Positions 1-11,772 of a stretch of DNA of 64,000 bases are shown piece after piece; position 1 is the stretch's first letter, and each line of letters begins with the position of its first letter. The translations under genes and the position numbers were made by a program. Origin of the DNA: Limnoperna fortunei (taxonomy: Eukaryota > Mollusca > Bivalvia > Mytilida > Modiolidae); contig OX104124.1 of NCBI GenBank assembly GCA_944474755.1, positions 26,572,452 through 26,636,451 of the forward strand. The letters run 5' to 3'. A model generated the notes under the pieces. That model did no database searches. It was given only the letters and a program-made list of their open reading frames with translations, and had not been told where the DNA came from.

Positions 1-365
1 CAGTTTATTGACTGGTACTTTCTTTTGTTTTGTACAGTTTATTGACTGTTTCTTTATTAAGTTTTGTACAGTTTATTGACAGTTTTCTTTTGAGTTTTGT
101 ACAGTTTTTTGACTGGTTCTTTATTGAGTTTTGTACAGTTTATTGACTGTTTCTTTATTGAGTTTTGTACAGTTTATTGACTGTTTCTTTATTTAGTTTT
201 GTACAATTTATTGACTGGTTCTTTCTTTTGTTTTGTACATATTATTGACTGGTTCTTTATTGAGTTTTGTACAGTTTATTGACTGTTTCTTTATTGAGTT
301 TTGTACAGTTTATTGACTGTTTCTTTATTTAGTTTTGTACAGTTTATTGACTGTTTCTTTATTTA

Positions 366-400
366 GTTTGTGTACAATTTATTGACTGGTTCTTTATTTA
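366..400 (+). repeat. 35-bp GTGTACAA monomer variant
   Basis: This 35-bp monomer begins GTTTGTGTACAA instead of GTTTTGTACAG, gaining one base next to the GTAC palindrome. It usually sits a fixed number of units before the CTTGTACAG monomer. Derived versions are informative: GTGTGCAA (25690, 30791, 51470, 54799) and GTATACAA (44687, 57037) are shared only by related blocks. Confidence 0.9.
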
Positions 401-502
401 GTCTTGTACAGTTTATTGACTGTTTCTTTATTTAGTTTTGTACAGTTTATTGACTGGTTCTTTAGTGAGTTTTGTACAGTTTATTGACTGTTTCTTTATT
501 TA

Positions 503-535
503 GTTTTGTACAGTTTTTGACTGGTTCTTTATTTA
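503..535 (+). repeat. 33-bp GTTTTTGAC monomer variant
   Basis: This monomer has the TTATTGAC segment shortened to TTTTTGAC, giving 33 bp. The one-base loss shifts reading frame, which is why a hydrophobic open frame of 61-82 codons appears at this point of nearly every higher-order unit. A GATTTTGAC version is shared by 3728, 44627 and 56976. Confidence 0.88.
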
Positions 536-638
536 GTTTTGTACAGTTTCTTGATTGGTTCTTTATTGAGTTTGTGAACAATTTATTGACTGGTTCTTTA
601 TTGAATTTTGTACAATTGATTGACTGGTTCTTTATTGA

Positions 639-671
639 GTTTTGTATAGTTATTGACTGGTTCTTTATTGA
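639..671 (+). repeat. 33-bp GTATAGTTATTGAC monomer variant
   Basis: In this monomer GTACAG is replaced by GTATAG and one T is lost, so the RsaI site is destroyed. It sits near the end of each A or B module. A GTGTAG version is shared by copies near 31916 and 36448, and a GTATGG version by 15547 and 48917. Confidence 0.88.
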
Positions 672-705
672 ATTTTGTACGGTTTATTGACTAATTCTTT
701 ATTGA

Positions 706-738
706 GTTTTGTACAGTTTATTACTGGTTCTTTATTTA
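706..738 (+). repeat. 33-bp TTTATTACTGG monomer variant
   Basis: The G of TTGAC is missing, giving TTTATTACTGG and a 33-bp unit. It normally follows a monomer carrying GACTAATTC. The pair marks the transition between modules and is also the exact context of the transposon insertion (11270 and 12776 onward). Confidence 0.88.
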
Positions 739-772
739 GTTTTGTACAGTTTATTGACTGGTTCTTTATTCA

Positions 773-814
773 GTTTTGTACAGTTTTTTCTTACTGTTTC
801 TTTTTCTTTATTGA
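773..814 (+). repeat. 42-bp long monomer variant
   Basis: This monomer is lengthened to 42 bp. After GTACAG it reads TTTTTTCTTACTG, and the tail carries an extra TTTCTTT tract. The same form recurs about once per higher-order unit, for example near 2050, 5400, 7730, 10600, 16300, 20260, 23355, 32660, 43000 and 58750. It is a useful landmark for aligning units. Copies near 45561 and 58758 share a private CTGTATC change, which links those two blocks. Confidence 0.9.
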
Positions 815-916
815 GTTTTGTACAGTTTTATGACTGGTTCTTTATTGAGGTTTGTACAGTTTATTGACTGGTTCTTTCTTTTGTTTTGTACAGTTTATTG
901 ACTGTTTCTTTATTTA

Positions 917-949
917 GTTTTGTACAGTTTATTGACAGTTTTCTATTGA
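917..949 (+). repeat. 33-bp GACAGTTTTCTATTGA monomer variant
   Basis: This 33-bp monomer has GACAGTTTTCTATTGA in place of GACTGGTTCTTTATTGA. It occurs about once per large unit, upstream of a monomer with an extended T run (GTTTTTTTGACTGG). A derived TTTATTTATAG version is shared by 23501, 29043, 35544 and 38729. Confidence 0.88.
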
Positions 950-1294
950 GTTTTGTACAGTTTTTTTGACTGGTTCTTTATTGAGTTTTGTACAGTTTAT
1001 TGACTGTTTCTTTATTGAGTTTTGTACAGTTTATTGACTGTTTCTTTATTTAGTTTTGTACAATTTATTGACTGGTTCTTTCTTTTGTTTTGTACAGTTT
1101 ATTGACAGGTTCTTTATTGAGTTTTGTACAGTTTATTGACTGTTTCTTTATTTAGTTTTGTACAGTTTATTGACAGTTTCTTTATTTAGTTTGTGTACAA
1201 TTTATTGACTGGTTCTTTATTGAGTTTTGTACAGTTTATTGACTGTTTCTTGATTTAGTTTTGTACAGTTTATTGACTGGTTCTTTATTGAGTT

Positions 1295-1990
1295 TTGTAC
1301 AGTTTATTGACTGTTTCTTTATTTAGTTTTGTACAGTTTTTGACTGGTTCTTTATTTAGTTTTGTACAGTTTATTGACTGGTTCTTTATTGAGTTTGTGT
1401 ACATTTTATTGACTGGTTCTTTATTGAATTTTGTACAGTTTATTGTCTGGCTCTTTATTGAGTTTTGTATAGTTATTGACTTGTTCTTTATTGAGTTTTG
1501 TACAGTTTATTGACTAATTCTTTATTGACTTTTGTACAGTTTATTGAATGTTTCTTTATTTAGTTTTGTACAGTTTATTGACTGGTTCTTTCTTTTGTTT
1601 TGTACAGTTTATTGACTGGTTCTTTATTGAGTTTTGTACAGTTTATTGACTGTTTCTTTATTTAGTTTTGTACAGTTTATTGACAGTTTCTTTATTTAGT
1701 TTGTGTACAATTTATTGACTGGTTCTTTATTTAGTCTTGTACAGTTTATTGACTGTTTCTTTATTTAGTTTTGTACAGTTTATTGACTGGTTCTTTAGTG
1801 AGTTTTGTACAGTTTATTGACTGTTTCTTTATTTAGTTTTGTACAGTTTTTGACTGGTTCTTTATTTAGTTTTGTACAGTTTATTGATTGGTTCTTTATT
1901 GAGTTTGTGTACAATTTATTGACTGGTTCTTTATTGAGTTTTGTACAGTTTATTGACTGTTTCTTTATTGAGTTTTGTACAGTTTATTGA
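1295..1990. repeat. 510-bp A/B module pair (representative)
   Basis: An A module (GTGTACATTTTATTGAC, then GACTTGTTC) starts at 1295 and a B module (GTGTACAATTTATTGAC) starts 510 bp later. The 510-bp spacing equals fifteen 34-bp units. The same spacing is found at 4614/5124, 5609/6119, 9201/9711, 15374/15884, 18375/18885, 22432/22941 (509), 26643/27153, 31744/32254, 36276/36786, 42064/42574, 48744/49254 and 57827/58337. Although individual monomers vary in length, the 510-bp total is kept, so the 15-monomer order appears to be the conserved higher-order unit. Function is unknown. Confidence 0.85.
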
Positions 1991-4507
1991 CTGGTTCTTT
2001 GTTCAGTTTTGTTCTGTTTATTGACTAGTTCTTTATTCAGTTTTGTACAGTTTTTTCTTACTGTTTCTTTTTCTTTATTGAGTTTTGTACAGTTTTATAA
2101 CTGGTTCTTTATTGAGGTTTGTACAGTTTATTGACTGGTACTTTCTTTTGTTTTGTACAGTTTATTGACTGTTTCTTTATTAAGTTTTGTACAGTTTATT
2201 GACAGTTTTCTATTGAGTTTTGTACAGTTTTTTGACTGGTTCTTTATTGAGTTTTGTACAGTTTATTGACTGTTTCTTTATTTAGTTTTGTACAGTTTTT
2301 GACTGGTTCTTTATTTAGTTTTGTACAGTTTATTGATTGGTTCTTTATTGAGTTTGTGTACAATTTATTGACTGGTTCTTTATTGAGTTTGTGTACAATT
2401 TATTGACTGGTTCTTTATTGAGTTTTGTACAGTTTATTGACTGGTTCTTTATTGAGTTTTGTATAGTTATTGACTGGTTCTTTATTGAATTTTGTACAGT
2501 TTATTGACTAATTCTTTATTGAGTTTTGTACAGTTTATTACTGGTTCTTCATTCAGTTTTGTACAGTTTATTGACTGTTTCTTTATTGAGTTTTGTACAG
2601 TTTATTGACTGGTTCTTTGTTCAGTTTTCTTCTGTTTATTGACTGGTTCTTTATTCAGTTTTGTACAGTTTATTGACTGGTTCTTTATTCAGTTTTGTAC
2701 AGTTTTTTCTTACTGTTTCTTTTTCTTTATTGAGTTTTGTACAGTTTTATAACTGGTTCTTTATTGAGGTTTGTACAATTTATTGACTGGTTCTTTCTTT
2801 TGTTTTGTACAGTTTATTGACTGTTTCTTTATTTAGTTTTGTACAGTTTATTGACAGTTTTCTATTGAGTTTTGTACAGTTTTTTTACTGGTTCTTTATT
2901 GAGTTTTGTACAGTTTATTGACTGTTTCTTTATTGAGTTTTGTACAGTTTATTGACTGTTTCTTTATTTAGTTTTGTACAATTTATTGACTGGTTCTTTC
3001 TTTTGTTTTGTACAGTTTATTGACTGGTTCTTTATTGAGTTTTGTACAGTTTATTGACTGTTTCTTTATTTAGTTTTGTACAGTTTATTGACTGTTTCTT
3101 TATTTAGTTTGTGTACAATTTATTGACTGGTTATTTGTTTAGTTTTGTACAGTTTATTGACTGTTTCTTTATTTAGTTTTGTACAATATATTGACTGGTT
3201 CTTTATTGAATTTTGTACAGTTTATTGACTGGTTCTTTATTGAGTTTTGTATAGTTATTGACTGGTTCTTTATTTAGTTTTGTACAGTTTATTGACTGGT
3301 TCTTAGTTCAGTTTTGTACAGTTTATTGACTGGTTCTTTGTTAAGTTTTGTTCAGTTTATTGACTGGTTCTTTATTGAGTTTTGTACAGTTTATTGACTA
3401 ATTCTTTATTGAGTTTTGTACAGTTTATTGACTGTTTATTTATTTAGTTTTGTACAGTTTATTGACTGGTTCTTTCTTTTGTTTTGTACAATTTATTGAC
3501 TGGTTCTTTCTTTTGTTTTGTACAGTTTATTGACTGTTTCTTTATTTAGTTTTGTACAGTTTATTGACTGTTTCTTTATTTAGTTTGTGTACAATTTATT
3601 GACTGGTTCTTTATTTAGTCTTGTACAGTTTATTGACTGTTTCTTTATTTAGTTTTGTACAGTTTATTGACTGGTTCTTTAGTGACTTTTGTACAATTTA
3701 TTGACTGTTTCTTTATTTAGTTTTGTACAGATTTTGACTGGTTCTTTATTTAGTTTTGTACAGTTTATTGATTGGTTCTTTATTGAGTTTGTGTACAATT
3801 TATTGACTGGTTCTTTATTGAGTTTTGTACAGTTTATTGACTGGTTCTTTATTGAGTTTTGTATAGTTATTGACTGGTTCTTTATTGAATTTTGTACAGT
3901 TTATTGTCTAATTCTTTATTGAGTTTTGTACAGTTTATTACTGGTTCTTTATTTAGTTTTGTACAGTTTATTGACTGTTTCTTTATTGAGTTTTGTACAG
4001 TTTATTGACTGGTTCTTTGTTCAGTTTTGTTCTGTTTATTGACTGGTTCTTTATTCAGTTTTGTACAGTTTATTGACTGGTTCTTTATTCAGTTTTGTAC
4101 AGTTTTTTCTTACTGTTTCTTTTTCTTTATTGAGTTTTGTACAGTTTTATGACTGGTTCTTTATTGAGGTTTGTACAGTTTATTGACTGGTTCTTTCTTT
4201 TGTTTTGTACAGTTTATTGACTGTTTCTTTATTTAGTTTTGTACAGTTTATTGACAGTTTTCTATTGAGTTTTGTACAGTTTTTTTGACTGGTTCTTTAT
4301 TGAGTTTTGTACAGTTTATTGACTGTTTCTTTATTGAGTTTTGTACAGTTTATTGACTGTTTCTTTATTTAGTTTTGTACAATTTATTGACTGGTTCTTT
4401 CTTTTGTTTTGTACAGTTTATTGACTGGTTCTTTATTGAGTTTTGTACAGTTTATTGACTGTTTCTTTATTTAGTTTTGTACAGTTTATTGACTGTTTCT
4501 TTATTTA

Positions 4508-6497
4508 GTTTGTGTACAATTTATTGACTGGTTCTTTATTTAGTTTTGTACAGTTTATTGACTGTTTCTTGATTTAGTTTTGTACAGTTTATTGACTGGT
4601 TCTTTATTGAGTTTTGTACAGTTTATTGACTGTTTCTTTATTTAGTTTTGTACAGTTTTTGACTGGTTCTTTATTTAGTTTTGTACAGTTTATTGACTGG
4701 TTCTTTATTGAGTTTGTGTACATTTTATTGACTGGTTCTTTATTGAATTTTGTACAGCTTATTGTCTGGCTCTTTATTGAGTTTTGTATAGTTATTGACT
4801 TGTTCTTTATTGAGTTTTGTACAGTTTATTGACTAATTCCTTATTGACTTTTGTACAGTTTATTGAATGTTTCTTTATTTAGTTTTGTACAGTTTATTGA
4901 CTGGTTCTTTCTTTTGCTTTGTACAGTTTATTGACTGGTTCTTTATTGAGTTTTGTACAGTTTATTGACTGTTTCTTTATTTAGTTTTGTACAGTTTATT
5001 GACTGTTTCTTTATTTAGTTTGTGTACAATTTATTGACTGGTTCTTTATTTAGTCTTGTACAGTTTATTGACTGTTTCTTTATTTAGTTTTGTACAGTTT
5101 ATTGACTGGTTCTTTAGTGAGTTTTGTACAGTTTATTGACTGTTTCTTTATTTAGTTTTGTACAGTTTTTGACTGGTTCTTTATTTAGTTTTGTACAGTT
5201 TATTGATTGGTTCTTTATTGAGTTTGTGTACAATTTATTGACTGGTTCTTTATTGAGTTTTGTACAGTTTATTGACTGTTTCTTTATTGAGTTTTGTACA
5301 GTTTATTGACTGGTTCTTTGTTCAGTTTTGTTCTGTTTATTGACTGGTTCTTTATTCAGTTTTGTACAGTTTATTGACTGGTTCTTTATTCAGTTTTGTA
5401 CAGTTTTTTCTTACTGTTTCTTTTTCTTTATTGAGTTTTGTACAGTTTTATAACTGGTTCTTTATTGAGGTTTGTACAGTTTATTGACTGGTACTTTCTT
5501 TTGTTTGTGTACAATTTATTGACTGGTTCTTTATTTAGTTTTGTACAGTTTATTGACTGTTTCTTTATTTAGTTTTGTACAGTTTATTGACTGGTTCTTT
5601 ATTGAGTTTTGTACAGTTTATTGACTGTTTCTTTATTTAGTTTTGTACAGTTTTTGACTGGTTCTTTATTTAGTTTTGTACAGTTTATTGACTGGTTCTT
5701 TATTGTGTTTGTGTACATTTTATTGACTGGTTCTTTATTGAATTTTGTACAGTTTATTGTCTGGCTCTTTATTGAGTTTTGTATAGTTATTGACTTGTTC
5801 TTTATTGAGTTTTGTACAGTTTATTGACTAATTCTTTATTGACTTTTCTACAGTTTATTGAATGTTTCTTTATTTAGTTTTGTACAGTTTATTGACTGGT
5901 TCTTTCTTTTGTTTTGTACAGTTTATTGACTGGTTCTTTATTGAGTTTTGTACAGTTTATTGACTGTTTCTTTATTTAGTTTTGTACAGTTTATTGACTG
6001 TTTCTTTATTTAGTTTGTGTACAATTTATTGACTGGTTCTTTATTTAGTCTTGTACATTTTATTGACTGTTTCTTTATTTAGTTTTGTACAGTTTATTGA
6101 CTGGTTCTTTAGTGAGTTTTGTACAGTTTATTGACTGTTTCTTTATTTAGTTTTGTACAGTTTTTGACTGGTTCTTTATTTAGTTTTGTACAGTTTATTG
6201 ATTGGTTCTTTATTGAGTTTGTGTACAATTTATTGACTGGTTCTTTATTGAGTTTTGTACAGTTTATTGACTGTTTCTTTATTGAGTTTTGTACAGTTTA
6301 TTGACTGGTTCTTTGTTCAGTTTTGTTCTGTTTATTGACTGGTTCTTTATTCAGTTTTGTACAGTTTATTGACTGGTTCTTTAATCAGTTTTGTACAGTT
6401 TTTTCTTACTGTTTCTTTTTCTTTATTGAGTTTTGTACAGTTTTATAACTGGTTCTTTATTGAGGTTTGTACAGTTTATTGACTGGTACTTTCTTTT
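4508..6497. repeat. 995-bp tandem duplication
   Basis: Two direct copies, 4508-5502 and 5503-6497, lie end to end. Landmarks are exactly 995 bp apart: the A modules at 4614 and 5609, the B modules at 5124 and 6119, and the TAGTCTTGTA monomer at 5051 and 6046. The junction at 5500-5506 fuses a TTTCTTTTG tail directly to a GTGTACAA head, as expected for unequal crossing-over. Few differences separate the copies (one is GTGTTTG for GAGTTTG near 5705), so the event is recent. Confidence 0.85.
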
Positions 6498-8500
6498 GTT
6501 TTGTACAGTTTATTGACTGTTTCTTTATTAAGTTTTGTACAGTTTATTGACAGTTTTCTATTGAGTTTTGTACAGTTTTTTGACTGGTTCTTTATTGAGT
6601 TTTGTACAGTTTATTGACTGTTTCTTTATTGAGTTTTGTACAGTTTATTGACTGTTTCTTTATTTAGTTTTGTACAATTTATTGACTGGTTCTTTCTTTT
6701 GTTTTGTACATATTATTGACTGGTTCTTTATTGAGTTTTGTACAGTTTATTGACTGTTTCTTTATTGAGTTTTGTACAGTTTATTGACTGTTTCTTTATT
6801 TAGTTTTGTACAGTTTATTGACTGTTTCTTTATTTAGTTGTGTACAATTTATTGACTGGTTCTTTATTTAGTCTTGTACAGTTTATTGACTGTTTCTTTA
6901 TTTAGTTTTGTACAGTTTATTGACTGGTTCTTTAGTGAGTTTTGTACAGTTTATTGACTGTTTCTTTATTTAGTTTTGTACAGTTTTTGACTGGTTCTTT
7001 ATTTAGTTTTGTACAGTTTCTTGATTGGTTCTTTATTGAGTTTGTGAACAATTTATTGACTGGTTCTTTATTGAATTTTGTACAGTTTATTGACTGGTTC
7101 TTTATTGAGTTTTGTATAGTTATTGACTGGTTCTTTATTGAATTTTGTACAGTTTATTGACTAATTCTTTATTGACTTTTGTACAGTTTATTGAATGTTT
7201 CTTTATTTAGTTTTGTACAGTTTATTGACTGGTTCTTTCTTTTGTTTTGTACAGTTTATTGACTGGTTCTTTATTGAGTTTTGTACAGTTTATTGACTGT
7301 TTCTTTATTTAGTTTTGTACAGTTTATTGACTGTTTCTTTATTTAGTTTGTGTACAATTTATTGACTGGTTCTTTATTTAGTCTTGTACAGTTTATTGAC
7401 TGTTTCTTTATTTAGTTTTGTACAGTTTATTCACTGGTTCTTTAGTGAGTTTTGTACAGTTTATTGACTGTTTCTTTATTTAGTTTTGTACAGTTTTTGA
7501 CTGGTTCTTTATTTAGTTTTGTACAGTTTATTGATTGGTTCTTTATTGAGTTTGTGTACAATTTATTGACTGGTTCTTTATTGAGTTTTGTACAGTTTAT
7601 TGACTGTTTCTTTATTGAGTTTTGTACAGTTTATTGACTGGTTCTTTGTTCAGTTTTGTTCTGTTTATTGACTGGTTCTTTATTCAGTTTTGTACAGTTT
7701 ATTGACTGGTTCTTTATTCAGTTTTGTACAGTTTTTTCTTACTGTTTCTTTTTCTTTATTGAGTTTTGTACAGTTTTATAACTGGTTCTTTATTGAGGTT
7801 TGTACAGTTTATTGACTGGTACTTTCTTTTGTTTTGTACAGTTTATTGACTGTTTCTTTATTAAGTTTTGTACAGTTTATTGACAGTTTTCTATTGAGTT
7901 TTGTACAGTTTTTTGACTGGTTCTTTATTGAGTTTTGTACAGTTTATTGACTGTTTCTTTATTGAGTTTTGTACAGTTTATTGACTGTTTCTTTATTTAG
8001 TTTTGTACAATTTATTGACTGGTTCTTTCTTTTGTTTTGTACATATTATTGACTGGTTCTTTATTGAGTTTTGTACAGTTTATTGACTGTTTCTTTATTG
8101 AGTTTTGTACAGTTTATTGACTGTTTCTTTATTTAGTTTTGTACAGTTTATTGACTGTTTCTTTATTTAGTTTGTGTACAATTTATTGACTTGTTCTTTA
8201 TTTAGTCTTGTACAGTTTATTGACTGTTTCTTTATTTAGTTTTGTACAGTTTATTGACTGGTTCTTTAGTGAGTTTTGTACAGTTTATTGACTGTTTCTT
8301 TATTTAGTTTTGTACAGTTTTTGACTGGTTCTTTATTTAGTTTTGTACAGTTTCTTGATTGGTTCTTTATTGAGTTTGTGAACAATTTATTGACTGGTTC
8401 TTTATTGAATTTTGTACAGTTTATTGACTGGTTCTTTATTGAGTTTTGTATACTTATTGACTGGTTCTTTATTGAATTTTGTACAGTTTATTGACTAATT
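6472..8500. repeat. 1,333-bp tandem repeat, second copy partial
   Basis: The block starting at 6472 recurs at 7805 and matches to about 8500. Both start with GACTGGTACTTTC and contain the GTGAACAATTTATTG B-type module (open frames at 6942 and 8276). The same block also forms the left end of the window (1-690). After 8500 the second copy switches to TATTACTGG order while the first switches to a GACTTTTGTACAG monomer, marking a recombination point. Confidence 0.78.
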
Positions 8501-11275
8501 CTTTATTGAGTTTTGTACAGTTTATTACTGGTTCTTTATTTAGTTTTGTACAGTTTATTGACTGTTTCTTTATTGAGTTTTGTACAGTTTATTGACTGGT
8601 TCTTTGTTCAGTTTTGTTCTGTTTATTGACTGGTTCTTTATTCAGTTTTGTACAGTTTATTGACTGGTTCTTTATTCAGTTTTGTACAGTTTTTTCTTAC
8701 TGTTTCTTTTTCTTTATTGAGTTTTGTACAGTTTTATGACTGGTTCTTTATTGAGGTTTGTACAGTATATTGACTGGTTCTTTCTTTTGTTTTGTACAGT
8801 TTATTGACTGTTTCTTTATTTAGTTTTGTACAGTTTATTGACAGTTTTCTATTGAGTTTTGTACAGTTTTTTTGACTGGTTCTTTATTGAGTTTTGTACA
8901 GTTTATTGACTGTTTCTTTATTGAGTTTTGTACAGTTTATTGACTGTTTCTTTATTTAGTTTTGTACAATTTATTGACTGGTTCTTTCTTTTGTTTTGTA
9001 CAGTTTATTGACAGGTTCTTTATTGAGTTTTGTACAGTTTATTGACTGTTTCTTTATTTAGTTTTGTACAGTTTATTGACTGTTTCTTTATTTAGTTTGT
9101 GTACAATTTATTGACTGGTTCTTTATTTAGTTTTGTACAGTTTATTGACTGTTTCTTGATTTAGTTTTGTACAGTTTATTGACTGGTTCTTTATTGAGTT
9201 TTGTACAGTTTATTGACTGTTTCTTTATTTAGTTTTGTACAGTTTTTGACTGTTTCTTTATTTAGTTTTGTACAGTTTATTGACTGGTTCTTTATTGAGT
9301 TTGTGTACATTTTATTGACTGGTTCTTTATTGAATTTTGTACAGTTTATTGTCTGGCTCTTTATTGAGTTTTGTATAGTTATTGACTTGTTCTTTATTGA
9401 GTTTTGTACAGTTTATTGACTAATTCTTTATTGACTTTTGTACAGTTTATTGAATGTTTCTTTATTTAGTTTTGTACAGTTTATTGACTGGTTCTTTCTT
9501 TTGTTTTGTACAGTTTATTGACTGGTTCTTTATTGAGTTTTGTACAGTTTATTGACTGTTTCTTTTTTTAGTTTTGTACAGTTTATTGACTGTTTCTTTA
9601 TTTAGTTTGTGTACAATTTATTGACTGGTTCTTTATTTAGTCTTGTACAGTTTATTGACTGTTTCTTTATTTAGTTTTGTACAGTTTATTGACTGGTTCT
9701 TTAGTGAGTTTTGTACAGTTTATTGACTGTTTCTTTATTTAGTTTTGTACAGTTTTTGACTGGTTCTTTATTTAGTTTTGTACAGTTTATTGACTGGTTC
9801 TTTATTGAGTTTGTGTACAATTTATTGACTGGTTCTTTATTGAGTTTTGTACAGTTTATTGACTGTTTCTTTATTGAGTTTTGTACAGTTTATTGACTGG
9901 TTCTTTGTTCAGTTTTGTTCTGTTTATTGACTGGTTCTTTATTCAGGTTTGTACAGTTTATTGACTGGTTCTTTATTCAGTTTTGTACAGTTTTTTCTTA
10001 CTGTTTCTTTTTCTTTATTGAGTTTTGTACAGTTTTATAACTGGTTCTTTATTGAGGTTTGTACAGTTTATTGACTGGTACTTTCTTTTGTTTTGTACAG
10101 TTTATTGACTGTTTCTTTATTAAGTTTTGTACAGTTTATTGACAGTTTTCTATTGAGTTTTGTACAGTTTTTTGACTGGTTCTTTATTGAGTTTTGTACA
10201 GTTTATTGACTGTTTCTTTATTTAGTTTTGTACAGTTTTTGACTGGTTCTTTATTTAGTTTTGTACAGTTTATTGATTGGTTCTTTATTGAGTTTGTGTA
10301 CAATTTATTGACTGGTTCTTTATTGAGTTTTGTACAGTTTATTGATTGGTTCTTTATTGAGTTTTGTATAGTTATTGACTGGTTCTTTATTGAATTTTGT
10401 ACAGTTTATTGACTAATTCTTTATTGAGTTTTGTACAGTTTATTACTGGTTCTTCATTCAGTTTTGTACAGTTTATTGACTGTTTCTTTATTGAGTTTTG
10501 TACAGTTTATTGACTGGTTCTTTGTTCAGTTTTCTTCTGTTTATTGACTGGTTCTTTATTCAGTTTTGTACAGTTTATTGACTGGTTCTTTATTCAGTTT
10601 TGTACAGTTTTTTCTTACTGTTTCTTTTTCTTTATTGAGTTTTGTACAGTTTTATAACTGGTTCTTTATTGAGGTTTGTACAATTTATTGACTGGTACTT
10701 TCTTTTGTTTTGTACAGTTTATTGACTGTTTCTTTATTTAGTTTTGTACAGTTTATTGACAGTTTTCTTTTGAGTTTTGTACAGTTTTTTTACTGGTTCT
10801 TTATTGAGTTTTGTACAGTTTATTGACTGTTTCTTTATTGAGTTTTGTACAGTTTATTGACTGGTTCTTTATTGAGTTTTGTACAGTTTATTGACTGTTT
10901 CTTTATTTAGTTTTGTACAGTTTATTGACTGTTTCTTTATTTAGTTTGTGTACAATTTATTGACTGGTTCTTTATTTAGTTTTGTACAGTTTATTGACTG
11001 TTTCTTGATTTAGTTTTGTACAGTTTATTGACTGGTTCTTTATTGCGTTTTGTACAGTTTATTGACTGTTTCTTTATTTAGTTTTGTACAGTTTTTGACT
11101 GGTTCTTCATTTAGTTTTGTACAGTTTATTGACTGGTTCTTTATTGAGTTTGTGTACATTTTATTGACTGGTTCTTTATTGAATTTTGTACAGTTTATTG
11201 ACTGGCTCTTTATTGAGTTTTGTATAGTTATTGACTTGTTCTTTATTGAATTTTGTACAGTTTATTGACTAATTA

Positions 11276-11310
11276 AGGCTTTCCACTTTCCAGTGGAAAG
11301 ACTTATTGCA
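11276..11310 (+). repeat. Left asymmetric terminal repeat
   Basis: AGGCTTTCCACT at 11276-11287 followed by TTATTGCA at 11303-11310 matches, in inverse, TGCAATAAGTGGAAAGCCT near the right end. The left copy differs by 15 extra bases between the two parts. These extra bases include AGTGGAAAG, the inverse of CTTTCCACT, so a small inverted duplication seems to have formed inside the terminal repeat. Confidence 0.8.
11279..11300. other. 5' terminal hairpin
   Basis: CTTTCCACT (11279-11287) and AGTGGAAAG (11292-11300) are perfect 9-bp inverted repeats around a 4-base loop, TTCC. The hairpin lies 5 bases inside the left end of the element. Its stem is itself the core of the terminal repeat. Confidence 0.85.
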
Positions 11311-11323
11311 TTTTGTCTGTTTC

Positions 11324-11349
11324 TTATTATTATTATTATTCTTATTATT
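11324..11349. repeat. TTA trinucleotide microsatellite
   Basis: A run of TTA repeats with one interruption (CTTATTATT) is followed by TTCTTCCGCC. A short microsatellite close to one end is common in Helentron-derived elements. On the + strand it encodes a leucine-rich open frame starting at TTG 11306, which is an artefact of the repeat. Confidence 0.85.
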
Positions 11350-11727
11350 CTTCCGCCAAGTTGTGTTATCCCATTATAAATTTTGTTTCGCGACATGTCG
11401 TAAAGACATTTTGTACTATGAATGTATGAGACATTACGCTTTCGCAGTTAACCCTGTCACACCGAACACTTTTTCTTTACGGAGTTATTTCCCCTGTCAT
11501 AAAAATCTTGTGTGCAGATAAACTTTAAAACCGTAAAAGATTTCGCAATGAAAGTTGTTGGAAAATGCTCAGCTATTGATCGCGACAATTTGTTACATAT
11601 CGCGCAAAGTATTTTGACGACTCCTAGTAGGAGTTATTTCCCCTTATTTATTGGAAGTACATTTTGTACCATTGTAACTCATGAACCAGAGGTGATAGAG
11701 ACTAGATATTTCACAGTTGGTCATCAT

Positions 11728-11772
11728 TGACCTTGACCTTGAAAAAGGTCACAAGGTCAAAGGTCAAGGTCA
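11728..11772. repeat. AGGTCA inverted-repeat block 1
   Basis: TGACCTTGACCTT (11728-11740) is exactly complementary to AAGGTCAAGGTCA (11760-11772), a 13-bp stem. Between them lie further AGGTCA copies. AGGTCA is the half-site of nuclear-receptor response elements and TCAAGGTCA matches the extended monomer site of the FTZ-F1/ERR type; whether any receptor binds here is unknown. Confidence 0.8.

Larger units (their letters stand above)
1..2950. repeat. Higher-order block, copy 1 (offset about 7.8-7.9 kb)
   Basis: The sequence from the left window edge to about 2950 matches 7805 to about 10860. Shared unusual markers include GACTGGTACTTTC at the start, GTGAACAATTTATTG near 570 and 8380, TTCTTCATTCAG near 2545 and 10450, and TTTTTTACTGG near 2880 and 10790. 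The second copy has an extra 102 bp (three monomers) near 8520-8640. The two were therefore copied from one ancestor, with a later in-register indel. Confidence 0.8.
1..11273. repeat. 34-bp satellite array, left segment
   Basis: This is an uninterrupted head-to-tail array of a 34-bp monomer. The core TGTACAGTTTATTGAC is followed by CTGGTTC or CTGTTTC and then a CTTTATTGA-like tail. The monomer is about 29% GC with strong strand bias (T:A 3:1, G:C 7:3 on the + strand). Length variants of 33, 35 and 42 bp sit at fixed places, so monomers form higher-order units instead of a uniform ladder. There is no ATG in the canonical monomer, and TGA and TAG occur in frame every few units, so no gene is called. 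The segment continues past the left window edge and stops abruptly at the inserted element. The satellite family is not recognised; a centromeric or heterochromatic location is inference. Confidence 0.97.

Noticed and set aside
472..690. Recurrent open frames of 61-82 codons encoding a hydrophobic, Phe-rich peptide (also at 1295, 1805, 3689 and about fifty other places).
   Set aside because: Every one I checked starts at TTG, not ATG. The frame is the satellite read through three phases, its length is set by the 33- and 35-bp monomers, and the identity between copies follows from DNA homogenisation. It is not a membrane-protein or toxin family.
11306..11521. Leucine-rich open frame of 71 codons at the left end of the insert.
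   Set aside because: It starts at TTG, its Leu/Phe run is the TTA microsatellite, and no domain is recognisable.
11512..11730. Open frame of 72 codons inside the insert with a less biased composition.
   Set aside because: It starts at GTG, has no recognisable motif, and spans a repeated GAGTTATTTCCCC module, so it is more likely chance in non-coding repeat sequence.
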